In this document: positions 22,734-33,602 of the stretch, piece by piece
Numbering within the stretch: the stretch's first letter is position 1
Layout of the letters: every line of letters starts with the position of its first letter
Assembly: GCF_004379255.2 (NCBI RefSeq)
Contig: NC_056052.1
Location: forward strand, 7,254,001 to 7,318,000
Direction of reading: 5' to 3'
Source of the DNA: Salvia splendens
Lineage: Eukaryota; Streptophyta; Magnoliopsida; Lamiales; Lamiaceae
DNA length: 64,000 nt
Position numbers and translations under genes: made by a program
The notes under the pieces: generated by a model
The model's database searches: none
What the model saw: the letters and a program-made list of their open reading frames with translations, nothing else
What the model was told of the DNA's origin: nothing

Positions 22734-23341
22734 ATACTGCACTTCCGTACTGAAAATACCAATTTTTCGGTATGTTAATGGTATCGATTTTCCTATACCA
22801 CGGTATACCGTGGTATACCAAATATTCGGTATACTGCGGTATACCGAATTTTTAGTGCATACCCAAAAATAGTATTTGTTGAAATATTATATTAATTATA
22901 TTTAATATATTTATATAATAAAATAGAATTAAAAAGAAGAAATCTTGAAAATCATAATTTTAAATATTTTGTGTATAAAATAGATTTTTTTGGTGCATAA
23001 CATTATTAAGGTATATCGTAAAAGTGCGGTATACCGCAATAATGGTAAGGTAACGGTATCAAAAATGAACCATGCCAAATTTTCGGTATACCAGATTACA
23101 AAATATCATACCGACATATTTTGTCATACTGCAGTTTACGGTACGGTATGTTGTATAGTGTTTTCGGTATGGTATACCGTACCGACCCTTCCCTACTCAA
23201 TAAGATCAAAAAACGCTAATGATATTTTGCTGGTAAACCTTTTATGAAATACTATATAGAGAGTCAAAATTTCAGTAGAAATATTGAACAATTCAATAGA
23301 GATTAATTCCTCAAACAACAATAATCAAGAAAACCACACAC

Positions 23342-26293
23342 CTGGCATTATGTTCTTCCATTAATTTCCACAATTCAAGGTCCTCCAATGGTTTCTTTTC
23401 ACCTAAATAAATACAATAAAAACCACTTTACAATCGCCATCTTCACATTCCCTACAAGAATCTGTGTAGAATATTTTGGTGGTGCAAAACAAAGATGAGA
23501 AAGCAAATGAGGTATGAGAACTGGGTTGAGGTCGCACCAGCGCCAGTAATCTTCCCACAAAAGGCTTCAAACGCTCCGAATCTCGAGACGATAGCGGAGG
23601 AAGGATTGGAGAAGATGGATGCCGCCAGCAATAAGGTGCGACGCCCTTGGAAACAGAATACACGGCATCATTTGAAAGCAAAGAGTCCATTATAAGTGTT
23701 TCCTCTTTGTGTGTTGTACTAATATGTAGGAAATGTTTGGTGAAGCATAATTCCAACTCCCATTTCTCTTTGCCCTTCTCAAAGATTTCCCAGAAGCTCT
23801 CAGGAGAGACACGGCCGGCCAGCAGCAGCAGACGCGGCCAACTAAGGGATTTCAAGAACGTAAATGAATGGAGCTAGCTAGGCAGACAAAGCAAATGACT
23901 GATGATGAACGGACAAGGCAGTGATTATACGGACAACGCAGTCCAAATAAGAGTAGCAGATAACATAAGCATGGCTTCTTTTTCAGAAATATTTCTGCTA
24001 TCTTAGGTTACATGTATTCTTCTTTGTAGGTATATAGTTAGTTCAGCACTTAAATATGTTCTCTTCAAAACTCAATTCAAGTATTACTACCTACTCCTGT
24101 GTGGAGCTTAGATTCCTCAATCTTAATTTGGATCCTCAACCAATATCATAACTCACTATTTACAAAAATCTATTCGAAAATATATATGCGCGTGCGCGCA
24201 TATATATATATATAGGGTAGTGATCTATAGCAAACACCTCTTAACCAAATAACTAGAGAACAAATAATAGCCACAAGATCAAAAAAATCAATGGCTAATA
24301 TTAGTTTCCTCTCTCACAAATTTACTCCACAATAACCAAGCGGGGTATAATGGTCATTGACAATCCTCTTCCTCTCTTCTCCTCTTCCCTCTTCTCCAAA
24401 AGCAATTAGTATCGCACAAAATGGTGGTGAATTGCTGCTGCAGCTCTTCCTTCGCCGCCGCCACCACCGCCACTTACGCCGCCGCCGGAGCTGGAGCTCC
24501 ATCTTTCTGTCTCTTACGGCGGCGATCTGTTGGTTTTTGTGGAGGAGGAGAGTATTTTCAGTTATACGGACTGTTGAAACAGAATCTTGTATAACAATGG
24601 CAAACATTTCACCTACACAGAGCAATTAGTTTCAAGAATATGGATTACAAGAAATAATTACTATTATCTAAAAGGAGGTCATTGATTTCACAAACAATCA
24701 TTCCGCGTGAAACATTAAATGCAGTTTAATTACGAAATGTGTTTCAATAATGGAGTATCGTAATTCATTAGTAGCCCTTAACCTCCAAAAAGAAAAAAAA
24801 TCGGCACATATTTATCCCACACGTACTTGAAATTAAATTGAAACTTTTTTAGATTTCACCTGATGAGGATCGAGGTATTACCTTAAATGACAAAGCTAAG
24901 GTAACCAAAGATCTGTAATTATTTTCATTTTAGAATTTTAGTGATTAAAACAACTTATAACCAAAGTAAATGATTCAGCTGTCCCTGAGATGAAAAATCA
25001 GAATAAGAATGATGTGTTTTGTGAACAAGAGTGAAGTAAAATCAGAATAAGAGTGATGTGTTTTGTGAACAAGAGTGAAGTAAAATCATAATAAGAGTGA
25101 TGTGTTTTGTGAACAAGAGTGAAGTAAAATCATAATAAGAGTGATGTGTTTTGTGAACAAGAGTGAAGTAAAATCCGAATAAGAGTGATGTGTTTTGTGA
25201 ACAAGAGTGAAGTAAAATCAGAATAAGAGTGATGTGTTTTGTAAACAACAGTGAAGTAAAATCATAATAAGAGTGATGTGTTTTGTAAACAAGAGTGAAG
25301 TAAAATCATGTTAAGAGTGATTTGTTTTGTATACAACAGCGAAGTAAAATCATAATAAGAGTGATGTGTTTTGTAAATCAATAAAAAAATATAATAAAAT
25401 AAAGGAAAAATCTGCCATCAACATCATTGATCTCAGAAAGTCCGATTTTCATGAAATTACAAGGAAATTTCCCACTCGAATAATATAAAGCCACCAATTT
25501 TGTCTTGTAACATGATTCATAATAATTTCAATAATAAACATAGTCTGTATATATTAGTGTTGTGTGTACAAGCATTAATTTATAAAGATGGGTTTGGCGG
25601 TGGTGGTTCTGCCGCTAACGAAGCTCGGCGGGGCAGCTCTGCTTCTGATGGTGTCTTTGCTTTGGCCATTCGCGGTGAAGTTTGGCTTCAGCTACGGGCC
25701 GCTCCGGGAGATCTGCTGGGACATGGCCGATGCACTGCGGCTGTAGATGTTTCGGGTGAGACCGGCTGTATGTTACCCCGCCGTCATCGCCGTGAACTGC
25801 CCGGCGGAGGACGCCTTCAGGTGAAGAATTGGCGCATGTGCGGCGGCGGCGGAGAGGCCGGCCATGGCGGTGGCTGGAGACAATTCAGATTCAGATTGTA
25901 CAAATTGCGGAGAAGACAATTCACGTTGATACATATGAGATTTTGAATTCCAAAAATGCCCTTTGACTATTATTTTTTATAAAAATCTGCAAGATTATTT
26001 TAGCCATAAGATTAATTTGGAGTATTAAAATGTGTGGCTGCGATTTGTTCTCTAGTTATACACTTAAAATTAGTTATATCTTGATCACTAACCTCTATAT
26101 ATATATATATATATATCAGCTCATGAAGAAAGGTGTGCCAAGATACAATCATATTAATGATATTTCATATACAATAAACTGATTACCACCAAAACCATAA
26201 ACCAACAAATAAGAAAGAGAAACACATACAATTGGAGCAGCGTTCTCTCAATGACACTGACTCAGCTTCGATTCCAACTGCCGTGGACTTCAT
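23342..26293 (-). CDS. Candidate 5' part of an unrecognised gene (2 exons)
   Basis: A strong TATA box (26586-26595) is followed by an ATG at 26293 in the context GCAAATGAAG. Exon 1 (26293-26230) reads MKSTAVGIEAESVSLRERCS and one more residue to a good donor, GTATGT. An exon with a matching phase (23402-23342) lies after an acceptor TTTATTTAG and reads EKKPLEDLELWKLMEEHNA to a donor GTGTGTGG. The split codon joins cleanly as TGT. The intron would be 2.8 kb and would contain the TIR element at 24.2-26.1 kb. Downstream lie the hAT-like element and the Copia insertion, and I found no further exon. It could be a gene cut by transposons, a long-intron gene whose 3' exons I cannot see, or a coincidence. 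Confidence 0.35.
24180..24214. other. Alternating purine-pyrimidine tract
   Basis: A 35-bp strictly alternating run of TA steps around a GCGCGTGCGCGC core forms the left border of the TIR element. Such tracts can adopt Z-DNA; here that is only inferred from sequence. Confidence 0.7.
24989..25378. repeat. 44-bp minisatellite, about 9 copies
   Basis: The unit carries GAGTGATGTGTTTTGTGAAC and then AAGAGTGAAGTAAAATCA. The GT(G/A)(A/T)AC core recurs exactly every 44 bp from 25021 to 25373. Left copies are nearly identical; right copies drift (GTAAAC, GTATAC). It is non-coding; the 68-codon reverse frame across it is a by-product of the repeat. Confidence 0.92.
25588..25746 (+). CDS. Short hydrophobic frame in captured fragment (52 aa)
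   Basis: The frame starts MGLAVVVLPLTKLGG, has a hydrophobic stretch at about residues 3-30 (a likely membrane segment) and ends CWDMADALRL. The next in-frame codon after the stop is again ATG and the frame continues CYPAVIAVNCPAEDAF before another stop, so the stretch may be a captured exon with a nonsense codon. G+C is far above the flanks. I do not recognise the parent gene. Confidence 0.35.
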   Translation: MGLAVVVLPLTKLGGAALLLMVSLLWPFAVKFGFSYGPLREICWDMADALRL

Positions 26294-26585
26294 TTGCTGC
26301 AACACAGTTTCACGAATCAGAGCTGAAGCTGGTCACTTAAGTTAAATGCCTGCTGACAAGAGAGAGATTGATAAAGGGGGAGTGTGGAAGGTATATACAC
26401 GTGGAAGCAGGAGAGTGGTTTACCCAACTGAAAGTGAGGATATTGAGGAAGAAGTTCAACAAACTGAAAGTGAGGAAATGGGGGAGTAAAAGTAGTTGCA
26501 TCAGCATCAAATCTCGACAGTCAAGAAGTCTTTATTCATTAGTCAAATTTGTTATTCTGCTCCTTTAAATTAGCATTGTAATTGC

Positions 26586-26595
26586 CTATTTATAG
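26586..26595 (-). promoter_or_regulatory. TATA box, candidate gene promoter
   Basis: Read on the minus strand the sequence is CTATAAATAG, a canonical plant TATA box, about 295 bp upstream of the ATG at 26293. Several short upstream ATGs lie in between. Confidence 0.55.
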
Positions 26596-26667
26596 AGAGA
26601 CTCAAAGTGGAGAGAATCATCTTTGGGGATCAATATTTTGGGCGAAGTATTCGCAGGCCTCCTTGGC

Positions 26668-26751
26668 GAGGATAGTTCTTTCATATTCATTTTCCTTTCA
26701 GTTCAGTACGAGGATAGTTCTTTCATATTCATTTTCCTTTCAGTTCAGTAC
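26668..26751. repeat. Perfect 42-bp tandem duplication
   Basis: GAGGATAGTTCTTTCATATT and the following 22 bases are repeated without a mismatch at 26668-26709 and 26710-26751, implying a very recent slippage or duplication. Confidence 0.95.
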
Positions 26752-27188
26752 TCAATAAAGCCGAGATCCTTTCCCTGTAACAGAGATCGCGTCCATTACT
26801 CGCACAAAAAAAAGGCAATGAAAATGCAAGATAAAATTTGAAGGAAGATTACCTGAAAAGGGGAAAAACCAGAGCCTCTTTTGTTTCATCAATTACTGTA
26901 GCTCTATTACACTAAACATCTCAAAATAGCTTCTAATCTGCCAATATTTAAACAGTGACCGGAACTAACCGAAGCATGAGAAAGACGCTCTTATATGGAG
27001 TAACAAACAAGAAAATGACATCTTTTATTATGTAACTCGTATAAAATTCATACAAATACTGTTAACAAAAAAGTTACAAAATCATCCTTTATATAAATAC
27101 GAGTTACATAACAAAAGATGGTATACTCAACATTCATGGATCTGTAAGTTACAACATGCATTTCTAATCCTTCAAATTTATAAACCTA
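26752..27188. other. ERO1 3' flank
   Basis: No other gene is seen. It should include the ERO1 3' UTR. A weak inverted pair (TATAAATACGAGTTACATAA near 27092 and TTATGTAACTCGTATAAA near 27029) could form a hairpin in the transcript end. Confidence 0.45.
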
Positions 27189-30100
27189 CTAGCTCCGATG
27201 ACTAGTTTGGTCGCTTGGTCCTCTGATGATTTTTCCGAACATCTGCTCGACTGAAGGCCCCATCTCATGGACTAGCTTGACTGATTCCGAGAGCCGATTG
27301 AGAAGATTTATTGAAGCAATAACCTCGTTTCTTTGCAGTTGCAGCTGAAAAATGAATATGATATGTTGGTCGGATACAAACAACAAAAATCAGGCATGAC
27401 CTAAGAATAAGATGGGGAGGTGTCTGTGAACTCACTCGCTGAGCAGATGGTTGGGCGCCATTGACGGAGAACAAAAATTTTAGTGCAGTCCCGAGTCCCA
27501 GAACCTGAAGCTTCCCCCAAAGACGGCACTTTTCACACCCAATGCAATCCATCAATGCGCTGCAGGTTCAACAAAACAATCGAGTTGTGCTACTAGTGAA
27601 AAGTATCGTGTTTGAATGTAATAAAAGAGACAGAGCTAAGAAGCAGCTATTCCATAAAAGAATAGAGAAACCTTATATTTCTGAACTGTTTCTGTGTTTG
27701 CCTCATCAGTTCTGGTCCACTCTGGCCTTTCCACAGTTTAGCTTCGTCAAATGGTTTAGGGCAGGTAGATAGCAGTTGATGATCATTAAGCAGCCTCTTC
27801 AACGAGAGCTGTGTCTTCATGTCGTCTAATGGATTTCCAGTATCATAGTCAGCTTGCTCCAGATATTCCTTAGTCTATCGCGATTACCTAATACAGGTAA
27901 GGAGTAACATAGACAATGGAAATAACAAATACTCAAGGTAGATCAACTCACTTTTAACACTGATCGAAGTGCAAAAAGAAAAGTGAAGTACAAGTTTCGG
28001 ACACGATCAGGATGTTTCAAGACCCGGTCATACATTAACGATAAGTTTTGGCCCCACTGCAAAGGTAATTTATGAAACTTGTTACTCATGGGAATCAAGT
28101 GAAGAAATATGAAAGAATAAATTTCTCTCCAATACATGTCATTCTTCTATGCTTTTCGACAGCATTGTATCATACTAAGATTCTAGCATATATAGGTATG
28201 AGATTAAGACTGTACAGTGTTTGTTTTCTCATCGAGCAGATAATCAGCAGCAATGTGAATCGAGATGGATGAATGAAGACCAGATATCAACTTGTACAAT
28301 ATTCTCTTCTCTTGGCACTCCTCAGATGGATCTACAGAGCATGCAAATGATTCCAGGTTCAATAAGAAAAGGCCGATAGTGCAAAAAAAGATATAAAGTG
28401 AACCCCAAGCAGTTAAGAAATCATTAGTTTATGTGAGATATCAGATTCTAAAATCAAGTCCTGTTTCCAACAATCTTCATGATTAAAGAGACTTACAATT
28501 GTAGCAGTTCTCTACATAAGTAGCATCCCATATTCTTCTTGCAGAGGGACCACTGTAGCCTGTGTAGCGTTCAGGATTCAGTTGTAGATCCACATATGTC
28601 ATTTCAGCTGCAAGGAAAATGCATAATTACAATTTCACATTAACAGCCAAATGAAAAACATAACAATCAAACAGATAAGCAGAACAAATTTACAGAAAGA
28701 ATTATCAGAGATGCAGCAAGTGATCAGCATCGACTGAATTAGAATAGAAAGTAGATACAAAGTTTAAATTGGAGGAGGCATCACTCAAAATCAAAGATTA
28801 TACGAAAAAAAAAGAAAAATGCACAAGTAGTGATGGGCACCATTATCTGTCTCATCATCATTTGTCCATGGATTATCCACCTCCATCCAGCCTTTGAAAG
28901 CTTTAGCATCTACTGTTCGATCTACAGCAGCCTCAGGCTTTTCCTCTTGACAAAATAATTTATCTGATAAGAGACCAGTTCCAGAAGGTTTCCGAAATGA
29001 TTCAGGAAACTCATTCTCTGGGCATTCACAGACGCTGCAGTCCCTCAAATGGCAAAGACCATCATCCGGCCAGAAAGGGCAATCACACCACAATTTTACC
29101 TATTGCAATAAATACAACAATAAGGTTGCAAGCATACAGGTGATCAAAGAACCATAAGCAGATAAGTAACTACACAGTGAAAAGAACATCAAGGAACCTA
29201 GAAGAATGTGTAGAAATCCGAATGCTTCATCGATCGAGCTTAACCAATAATTAGTAATATCACTCCTATCATCTCAAGAACTATTTACGTATACATTAGA
29301 ATTGTAGATGGATATAAGTCGAGCCTTCAATTAGGATTCAAGCAAAATGACTTGTCCAAATGAAACAACTAAGGCCAATAAATTACGAAATCAAAAAATA
29401 ATAAAAAAGATATGGAGACAAGTAATCATTTGACATCTCAACAAAGAGTAAACTAGAAGGCTCATTTACTAGACAATTGTATGAGTTTAGATATAAAACT
29501 ATAATTTCTGACCTTAAAGTATCGGAAGAATGGATATTTCACAATCTGTTGGAGCAAGGGATACAACACCTCCACATTGATCCGATCCACGGTCTCATAC
29601 TCACAACAACAATCCTCCACAAGTCCATGATATTTAAGCCCTTCCTACATATATACATTTCCATGCAGGAAAAAGTTGTATTAAAGGGTAAAAAACAAAG
29701 ATCAATCTTACTTAAGTGATTTGAAATTAATGAACTTCAACGTATATTCAGAACAACATTTCGATAAATCAAACATGTAAATTGTAATCTCTAAATTACA
29801 TACGGTTCCCACTTTATGATACTAAATGATAGAGAAAAATGAGCTTCGGTGAATAAACTTTGTGAGCCATAATTTTCATAATCTTACAATGTCACTCTCT
29901 GCTTTTCTAGTTTTTCCTCACACTTAAATTTTTCCTCTTCTTTAATGATTCCATCATTTTCTCTTCGTTTTAGCAATTAACGTAGAGGTAGCATTTGCTG
30001 AAGCTACAAAAATTTAGAATTCATCAGTTCCACAATTAAATTATTCAATACATCAGCTTCCAGCAATTAAATTATTCAATACATCACCAACACAATACGC

Positions 30101-30423
30101 ACTTAGTGATCCGAGCTTCAGCTTCCGGCAATTAAATTATTCAATACATATAGATACATAATATAACCCTAACAAGCTAAAATTGAACACAATGCACAGA
30201 GAAACGGCGAAGCAAAAGCTAAAAATTCACAAATTAAAGGTCGAAATCCGAAAAACAAAAACCATACCTGAGAGCAATAGCAGCTTTTGATGCGATCAAT
30301 CAAGGCGACCGGAGAGTTCCTCGGAACAAACGAAACAGCAAGGACGAGAGCGACGGCAGCGCCGATGAAAATCAGATACCATTGATTCACGCGTGTTTTC
30401 TTTGCGTCTTCAGATTTCACCAT
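27189..30423 (-). CDS. ERO1: Endoplasmic reticulum oxidoreductin ERO1
   Basis: Nine exons with GT-AG borders: 30423-30268, 29644-29513, 29099-28841, 28607-28497, 28331-28216, 28056-27952, 27874-27672, 27559-27436, 27344-27189. Phases join without error to give 453 residues, normal for plant ERO1. The product is an FAD thiol oxidase of the ER membrane that reoxidises protein disulfide isomerase, using oxygen. Residues 15-33 form an N-terminal membrane anchor. The shuttle cysteines lie in RDCSVCEC (C117, C120, C122), after [10 protein letters not shown]. The active site is CIGCEKC (C366, C369, C372), followed by [16 protein letters not shown]. The start is the ATG giving MVKSEDAKK, with a TATA box 71 bp upstream. 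No exon is broken, so the gene looks functional. Confidence 0.97.
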
Positions 30424-30493
30424 TTCAGGTACCAATGAAGCGAATTAGAATTGAAAAGTGGATTGTCTGCCACTTTTGGATTGAAGGCGTAAT

Positions 30494-30500
30494 GTTTATA
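30494..30500 (-). promoter_or_regulatory. TATA box of ERO1
   Basis: Minus strand CTATAAACATT, 71 bp upstream of the ERO1 ATG. Confidence 0.55.
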
Positions 30501-31820
30501 GAAATCCGAGAGCGACTCATTAAATTGGTGGGAAGAAAAAGGCGCAGTGGAAATACGAAATGTTGCGGGCGGTTGTTGATGGTATTTTTGCAGAAACTAC
30601 TAGAGTAAAAAAGTGATTACATCCAGCATTATCTTCAAATCCCAATTAGTCAAAATTGATAAGTTTCCTAAACAAGGCTTTAAATGCAATATAGAAAAAG
30701 GTTAATTGGGAAAGGACATGAATTTGTCACGATCATATTTTACTAATGAAAGTAAAACACGATTTAACTGTGATTAGGGGTAGAAATTAAGAAGAGTAAA
30801 TAGAATTGGAGAAAAGATACATGAATAATTCTTATGATTACAAAGTATCTTAGAGGGAATACTTGATAAGTACGCTCGATCATAAAGATTCGAGTTAAAA
30901 ATACATACAATACAAGCAAGATTGAGTACAAAGGTACTTAGTGAATACATACCCAAAAGATACAATTATACATTGAAAATATTGTCAAGTCATCAACAAA
31001 GTAGTACTCAGGGTTTTTTCATAAAAGCACGAGCTTACCAAATTCTCTTACTAAAAAGTTCGATTGCGCAATCTAAGTTCTTTCACTAATTCGCCGTATC
31101 TTTAACATCTTGTGACAGGAAAGTGGCCACTTCCTGTCACAAGACTGGCCAACCCTTTCGATGACACACAGTCCACGTGTACACTAGTCCGAGTAGGGAC
31201 TCTCCCCTTGCTTGGCCCGAATTTTGGCACAACACATTTGGTATAACTAAAACAGATAGACATCATCACATAAAATAAATCATTTATGGCAAGACACCAT
31301 CATTTGCATAAGTAAATATTATCTCAAATGTACTTCATATTTTTACCCACATTTGTATGTAGGATAGGAAAATTCACCTCGTATGCTTCCAAACTCCGTA
31401 AAACAATATTAACTCACTTGGAGTTATATTCCTTGCGATGGACCTTGTCCAATAAAAGGTGGAGTAATAATCTATTTAGCTTCGAGAAATAAATACAAAC
31501 GGATGATATGCATCCTATCTTCTCGTTCTTTGAAACATTAACTATTTCACTTTAATTAAACTGGAGATTTAACTATTGACATTAATTGATCGAGAGATTT
31601 AATTTAATAAATCCAAAGATTTACTTGATTCAAATTACACAAGCTCAACTATTATTCTATTAATATTAATTCATGAAAACATAAGCCCAAGCAATTAATA
31701 TAATCCAAGCTTGATAATCTATTGTGGCCGAACAAGTTTCTTAGGCCCAAGATATTAATTTAAAGATATAGGCACATAATTGTTATCTTCATTCTAGCCT
31801 AAAATATAATTATAATCTAA
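30501..31820. other. ERO1 upstream intergenic DNA
   Basis: No gene is seen. It contains a near-perfect palindrome at 31109-31143, listed separately. Confidence 0.5.
31109..31143. repeat. 35-bp near-perfect palindrome
   Basis: CTTGTGACAGGAA and TTCCTGTCACAAG are exact inverted arms around AGTGGCCAC. Only one extra A breaks the dyad, so the whole can extrude as a 17-bp stem. Confidence 0.85.
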
Positions 31821-33602
31821 GAGAACCTGCATCGTTGCTCTTTGCATCGAGCAGGCGCCGTGCCGACGGCGCGGCGAGTTGCATCGAGCACTGTCGTGCC
31901 GATGAGCAGGGTGACGTGGCGGCGTTTTATTGGCCAACAGCATTGCAGTTGGCATTCTTCTTTTTCTTTTTTTTTAAATAAATTCGAAATATATTAAAAA
32001 ATTGATTTTAAATAAAAAATATTTTCCCACTTCCCAATAGAATATATCCGTTTTTTCTCCACTTTTAATTTATTTTTCATTATTTTTACCCCAAAATTCA
32101 CATTTTCATCAATAAATACCCCCATTTTCACACAATTTTTTTACACCACACTACACAACACAATTCTCTCATCAATTCTCATCTAAACCTTCACTCTTTA
32201 ACTCTTGCATAAAATGTCCGACTCCGGTGATCACCCCTCCGACTCCCGCGGATGGAACCATGAATGGTTCGGCTCATCGCCATTCCCTAATTCGGATACG
32301 GATTTCTCGCCCCCTCCTCAAACCCAAGGTTTGCATATTTCGGGTGGCTACCGGCCTTACCCGGTCGACGAGCAAGATGCCGAGGGGAAATACGGGTGGG
32401 CTCCTGAAACTGGTACGGGAGGGAACGCCCCGACTCCACAGGAGGGCGGTTCCGGTGCTCCTCCTCCTTGTAGTGTCTGTGTTCGTACTCGTGGGAGTAT
32501 TGGTGACCCCAACGTCCGCACCCCGTTTACTCCGAGGGAGATGAAAAAGTTATTCAAAGCCTATTTGGTAATCTCCGAAGATGCGGAAAACGGTACGAAC
32601 CAAGCCGAGGACAGGTTTTGGTGGTGCGTCTCTCGCCGGTACAATGTCAGCCGACCGGATGGAACCATCGAGCGCAATGAGAGTATGATGCACAATGCCA
32701 TTGGAAGAGCAAACGATGAAATCCAAAAGTTCCAGGGGTATTACCTCCAGGAACAGCGGTCGGAAGGGAGCGGCACGAGCGAGGTCTACATCATCACGGT
32801 CGCCATGTCGACCCACCAATCAATTCAGTACAAATCATTCAAGCATCTCAACGCTTGGCAGGAGGTGCGTCATCATCCGAAGTATAAGGGAGGCGTCGCA
32901 TCCTCTTCCACCTCCTCCAGCAAACGGTCGAGGTCGGTATCCCTATCCGACGCCGGCGAGGATGAGGTGGCTAGCCAGCTTGCCGGAGCACACTTGGATA
33001 ACCCCGACGCCGGCTCGAGCAGTTCCCAATGCAGGCCGCCAGGAAGGATACAAGCGACGGCCAACCGCCGTCGTGCCGCGACCCCATCTGCACCGTCGGC
33101 TCCCGCTCCCTTTGTGCCACCTCCACCCCCCACCACCACGTTGTCGGCCCTTTTGGCTCAAGCCAATATGGCCGATACGTCTCGGATGAGACCCGATTAA
33201 CTTGATTCACATATTGCAATGATTCGAGCTCTCCAACAACAATTGGGGATACCGCCATCGGACTAGTCTTCTTTTAAATTTCTACAGATGTGTTTTTTCG
33301 GATTTAATTATGTAATTTTTAATTTGTAGGATTTTAATTATGTAATTTTTATTTTTTAGGATTTTAATTATGTAATTTTTTAATTTTTTAGTAATTTGTA
33401 ATAGTATTCCGAGTATTTTTAATGCATTTAAATATTGTGAATTTGTTTTATTTAAATTGAATAATAGAATGGTGGGACCCTTGAGCATGCTCTTGTGGAA
33501 GAACATGGATGTGGGTGTTGTGCTCTTGCTGAAGAGCAGGGAGTAAAAGTGGATCCGAGCCCACATCCATGCTTTAGCCAAAGAGCATGGATGTGGATGC
33601 TC
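31821..33602 (+). mobile_element. PIF/Harbinger-type element with ORF1
   Basis: Diverged inverted ends (GAGAACCTGCATCGTTGCTC and, inverted, GAGCATCCACATCCATGCTC) share 15 of 20 positions. They enclose an ORF1-type gene with its own leader and a 3' stretch in which AGGATTTTAATTATGTAATT is repeated three times (33300-33400). No DDE transposase frame is present. A clear 3-bp duplication was not found. The 3' repeat motif also occurs after the transposase fragment at 43430-43520. Confidence 0.7.
32214..33200 (+). CDS. PIF/Harbinger ORF1 (Myb/SANT-like, NAM-associated type)
   Basis: 328 codons from ATG in CATAAAATGTCC. The N-terminal third is Pro, Gly and Ser rich. Residues about 110-185 form the trihelix-like DNA-binding domain: TPFTPREMKKLFKAYLVIS, DRFWWCVSRRYNVSRPDG and AIGRANDEIQKFQGYY. 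Further on AFKHLNAW-like KSFKHLNAWQEVRHHPKYKG and a basic KRSRS patch precede a Pro-rich tail. Such proteins pair with the DDE transposase of PIF/Harbinger elements and bind terminal repeats. A TAA ends the frame, but the same frame continues for 21 codons (DSHIAMIRALQQQLGIPPSD) to a TAG at 33266, so the C-terminus is probably clipped by a nonsense change. The short GST-like or NAM-like names given to relatives in databases are misleading. Confidence 0.75.
   Translation: MSDSGDHPSDSRGWNHEWFGSSPFPNSDTDFSPPPQTQGLHISGGYRPYPVDEQDAEGKYGWAPETGTGGNAPTPQEGGSGAPPPCSVCVRTRGSIGDPNVRTPFTPREMKKLFKAYLVISEDAENGTNQAEDRFWWCVSRRYNVSRPDGTIERNESMMHNAIGRANDEIQKFQGYYLQEQRSEGSGTSEVYIITVAMSTHQSIQYKSFKHLNAWQEVRHHPKYKGGVASSSTSSSKRSRSVSLSDAGEDEVASQLAGAHLDNPDAGSSSSQCRPPGRIQATANRRRAATPSAPSAPAPFVPPPPPTTTLSALLAQANMADTSRMRPD

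Larger units (their letters stand above)
14279..23196. mobile_element. hAT-like palindromic element split by Copia
   Basis: Removing the Copia element (14309-22733) and one copy of ATACT joins a short left piece (TAGGGGTTGGGG, then ATACCGAAATAC) to a 460-bp right piece ending GTACCGACCCTTCCCTA. The two ends are imperfect inverted repeats. The right piece is filled with near-palindromic GGTATACC and CGGTATACCG strings (22740-22860 and 23010-23190). TAGGGG-led termini suggest a hAT-type MITE. No clear 8-bp duplication was found. Confidence 0.5.
24180..26115. mobile_element. TIR element carrying gene-like fragments
   Basis: The left end (TATAGGGTAGTGATC, then AACTAGAGAACAAAT near 24250) is mirrored at the right (GATCACTAACCTCTATA, with ATTTGTTCTCTAGTTA near 26045). 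Both ends abut (TA)n runs. The interior holds two GC-rich, gene-like stretches (about 24355-24630 and 25588-25930) and a 44-bp minisatellite. This is the layout of a Pack-type element that has captured host DNA; the superfamily is uncertain. A related terminus occurs at 56978. Confidence 0.55.

Noticed and set aside
23403..23877. 150-codon minus frame and two plus frames (one starting MRKQMRYENWVEVAPAPVIF)
   Set aside because: Three overlapping frames compete. The plus frame at 23495-23695 has a faintly gene-like pattern (NAPNLETIAEEG) but no promoter or family I can confirm.
24314..24629. 103-codon minus and 90-codon plus frames
   Set aside because: GC-rich triplet repeats in a captured fragment; neither reading is recognisable.
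25042..25248. 68-codon repetitive minus frame
   Set aside because: It is a reading of the 44-bp minisatellite and has no biological support.
26346..26489. 47-codon acidic plus frame (MPADKREIDKGGVWK...)
   Set aside because: It is antisense to a pyrimidine-rich leader on the minus strand, and purine-rich complements give Glu/Lys-rich readings by chance. A plus-strand promoter was not found.
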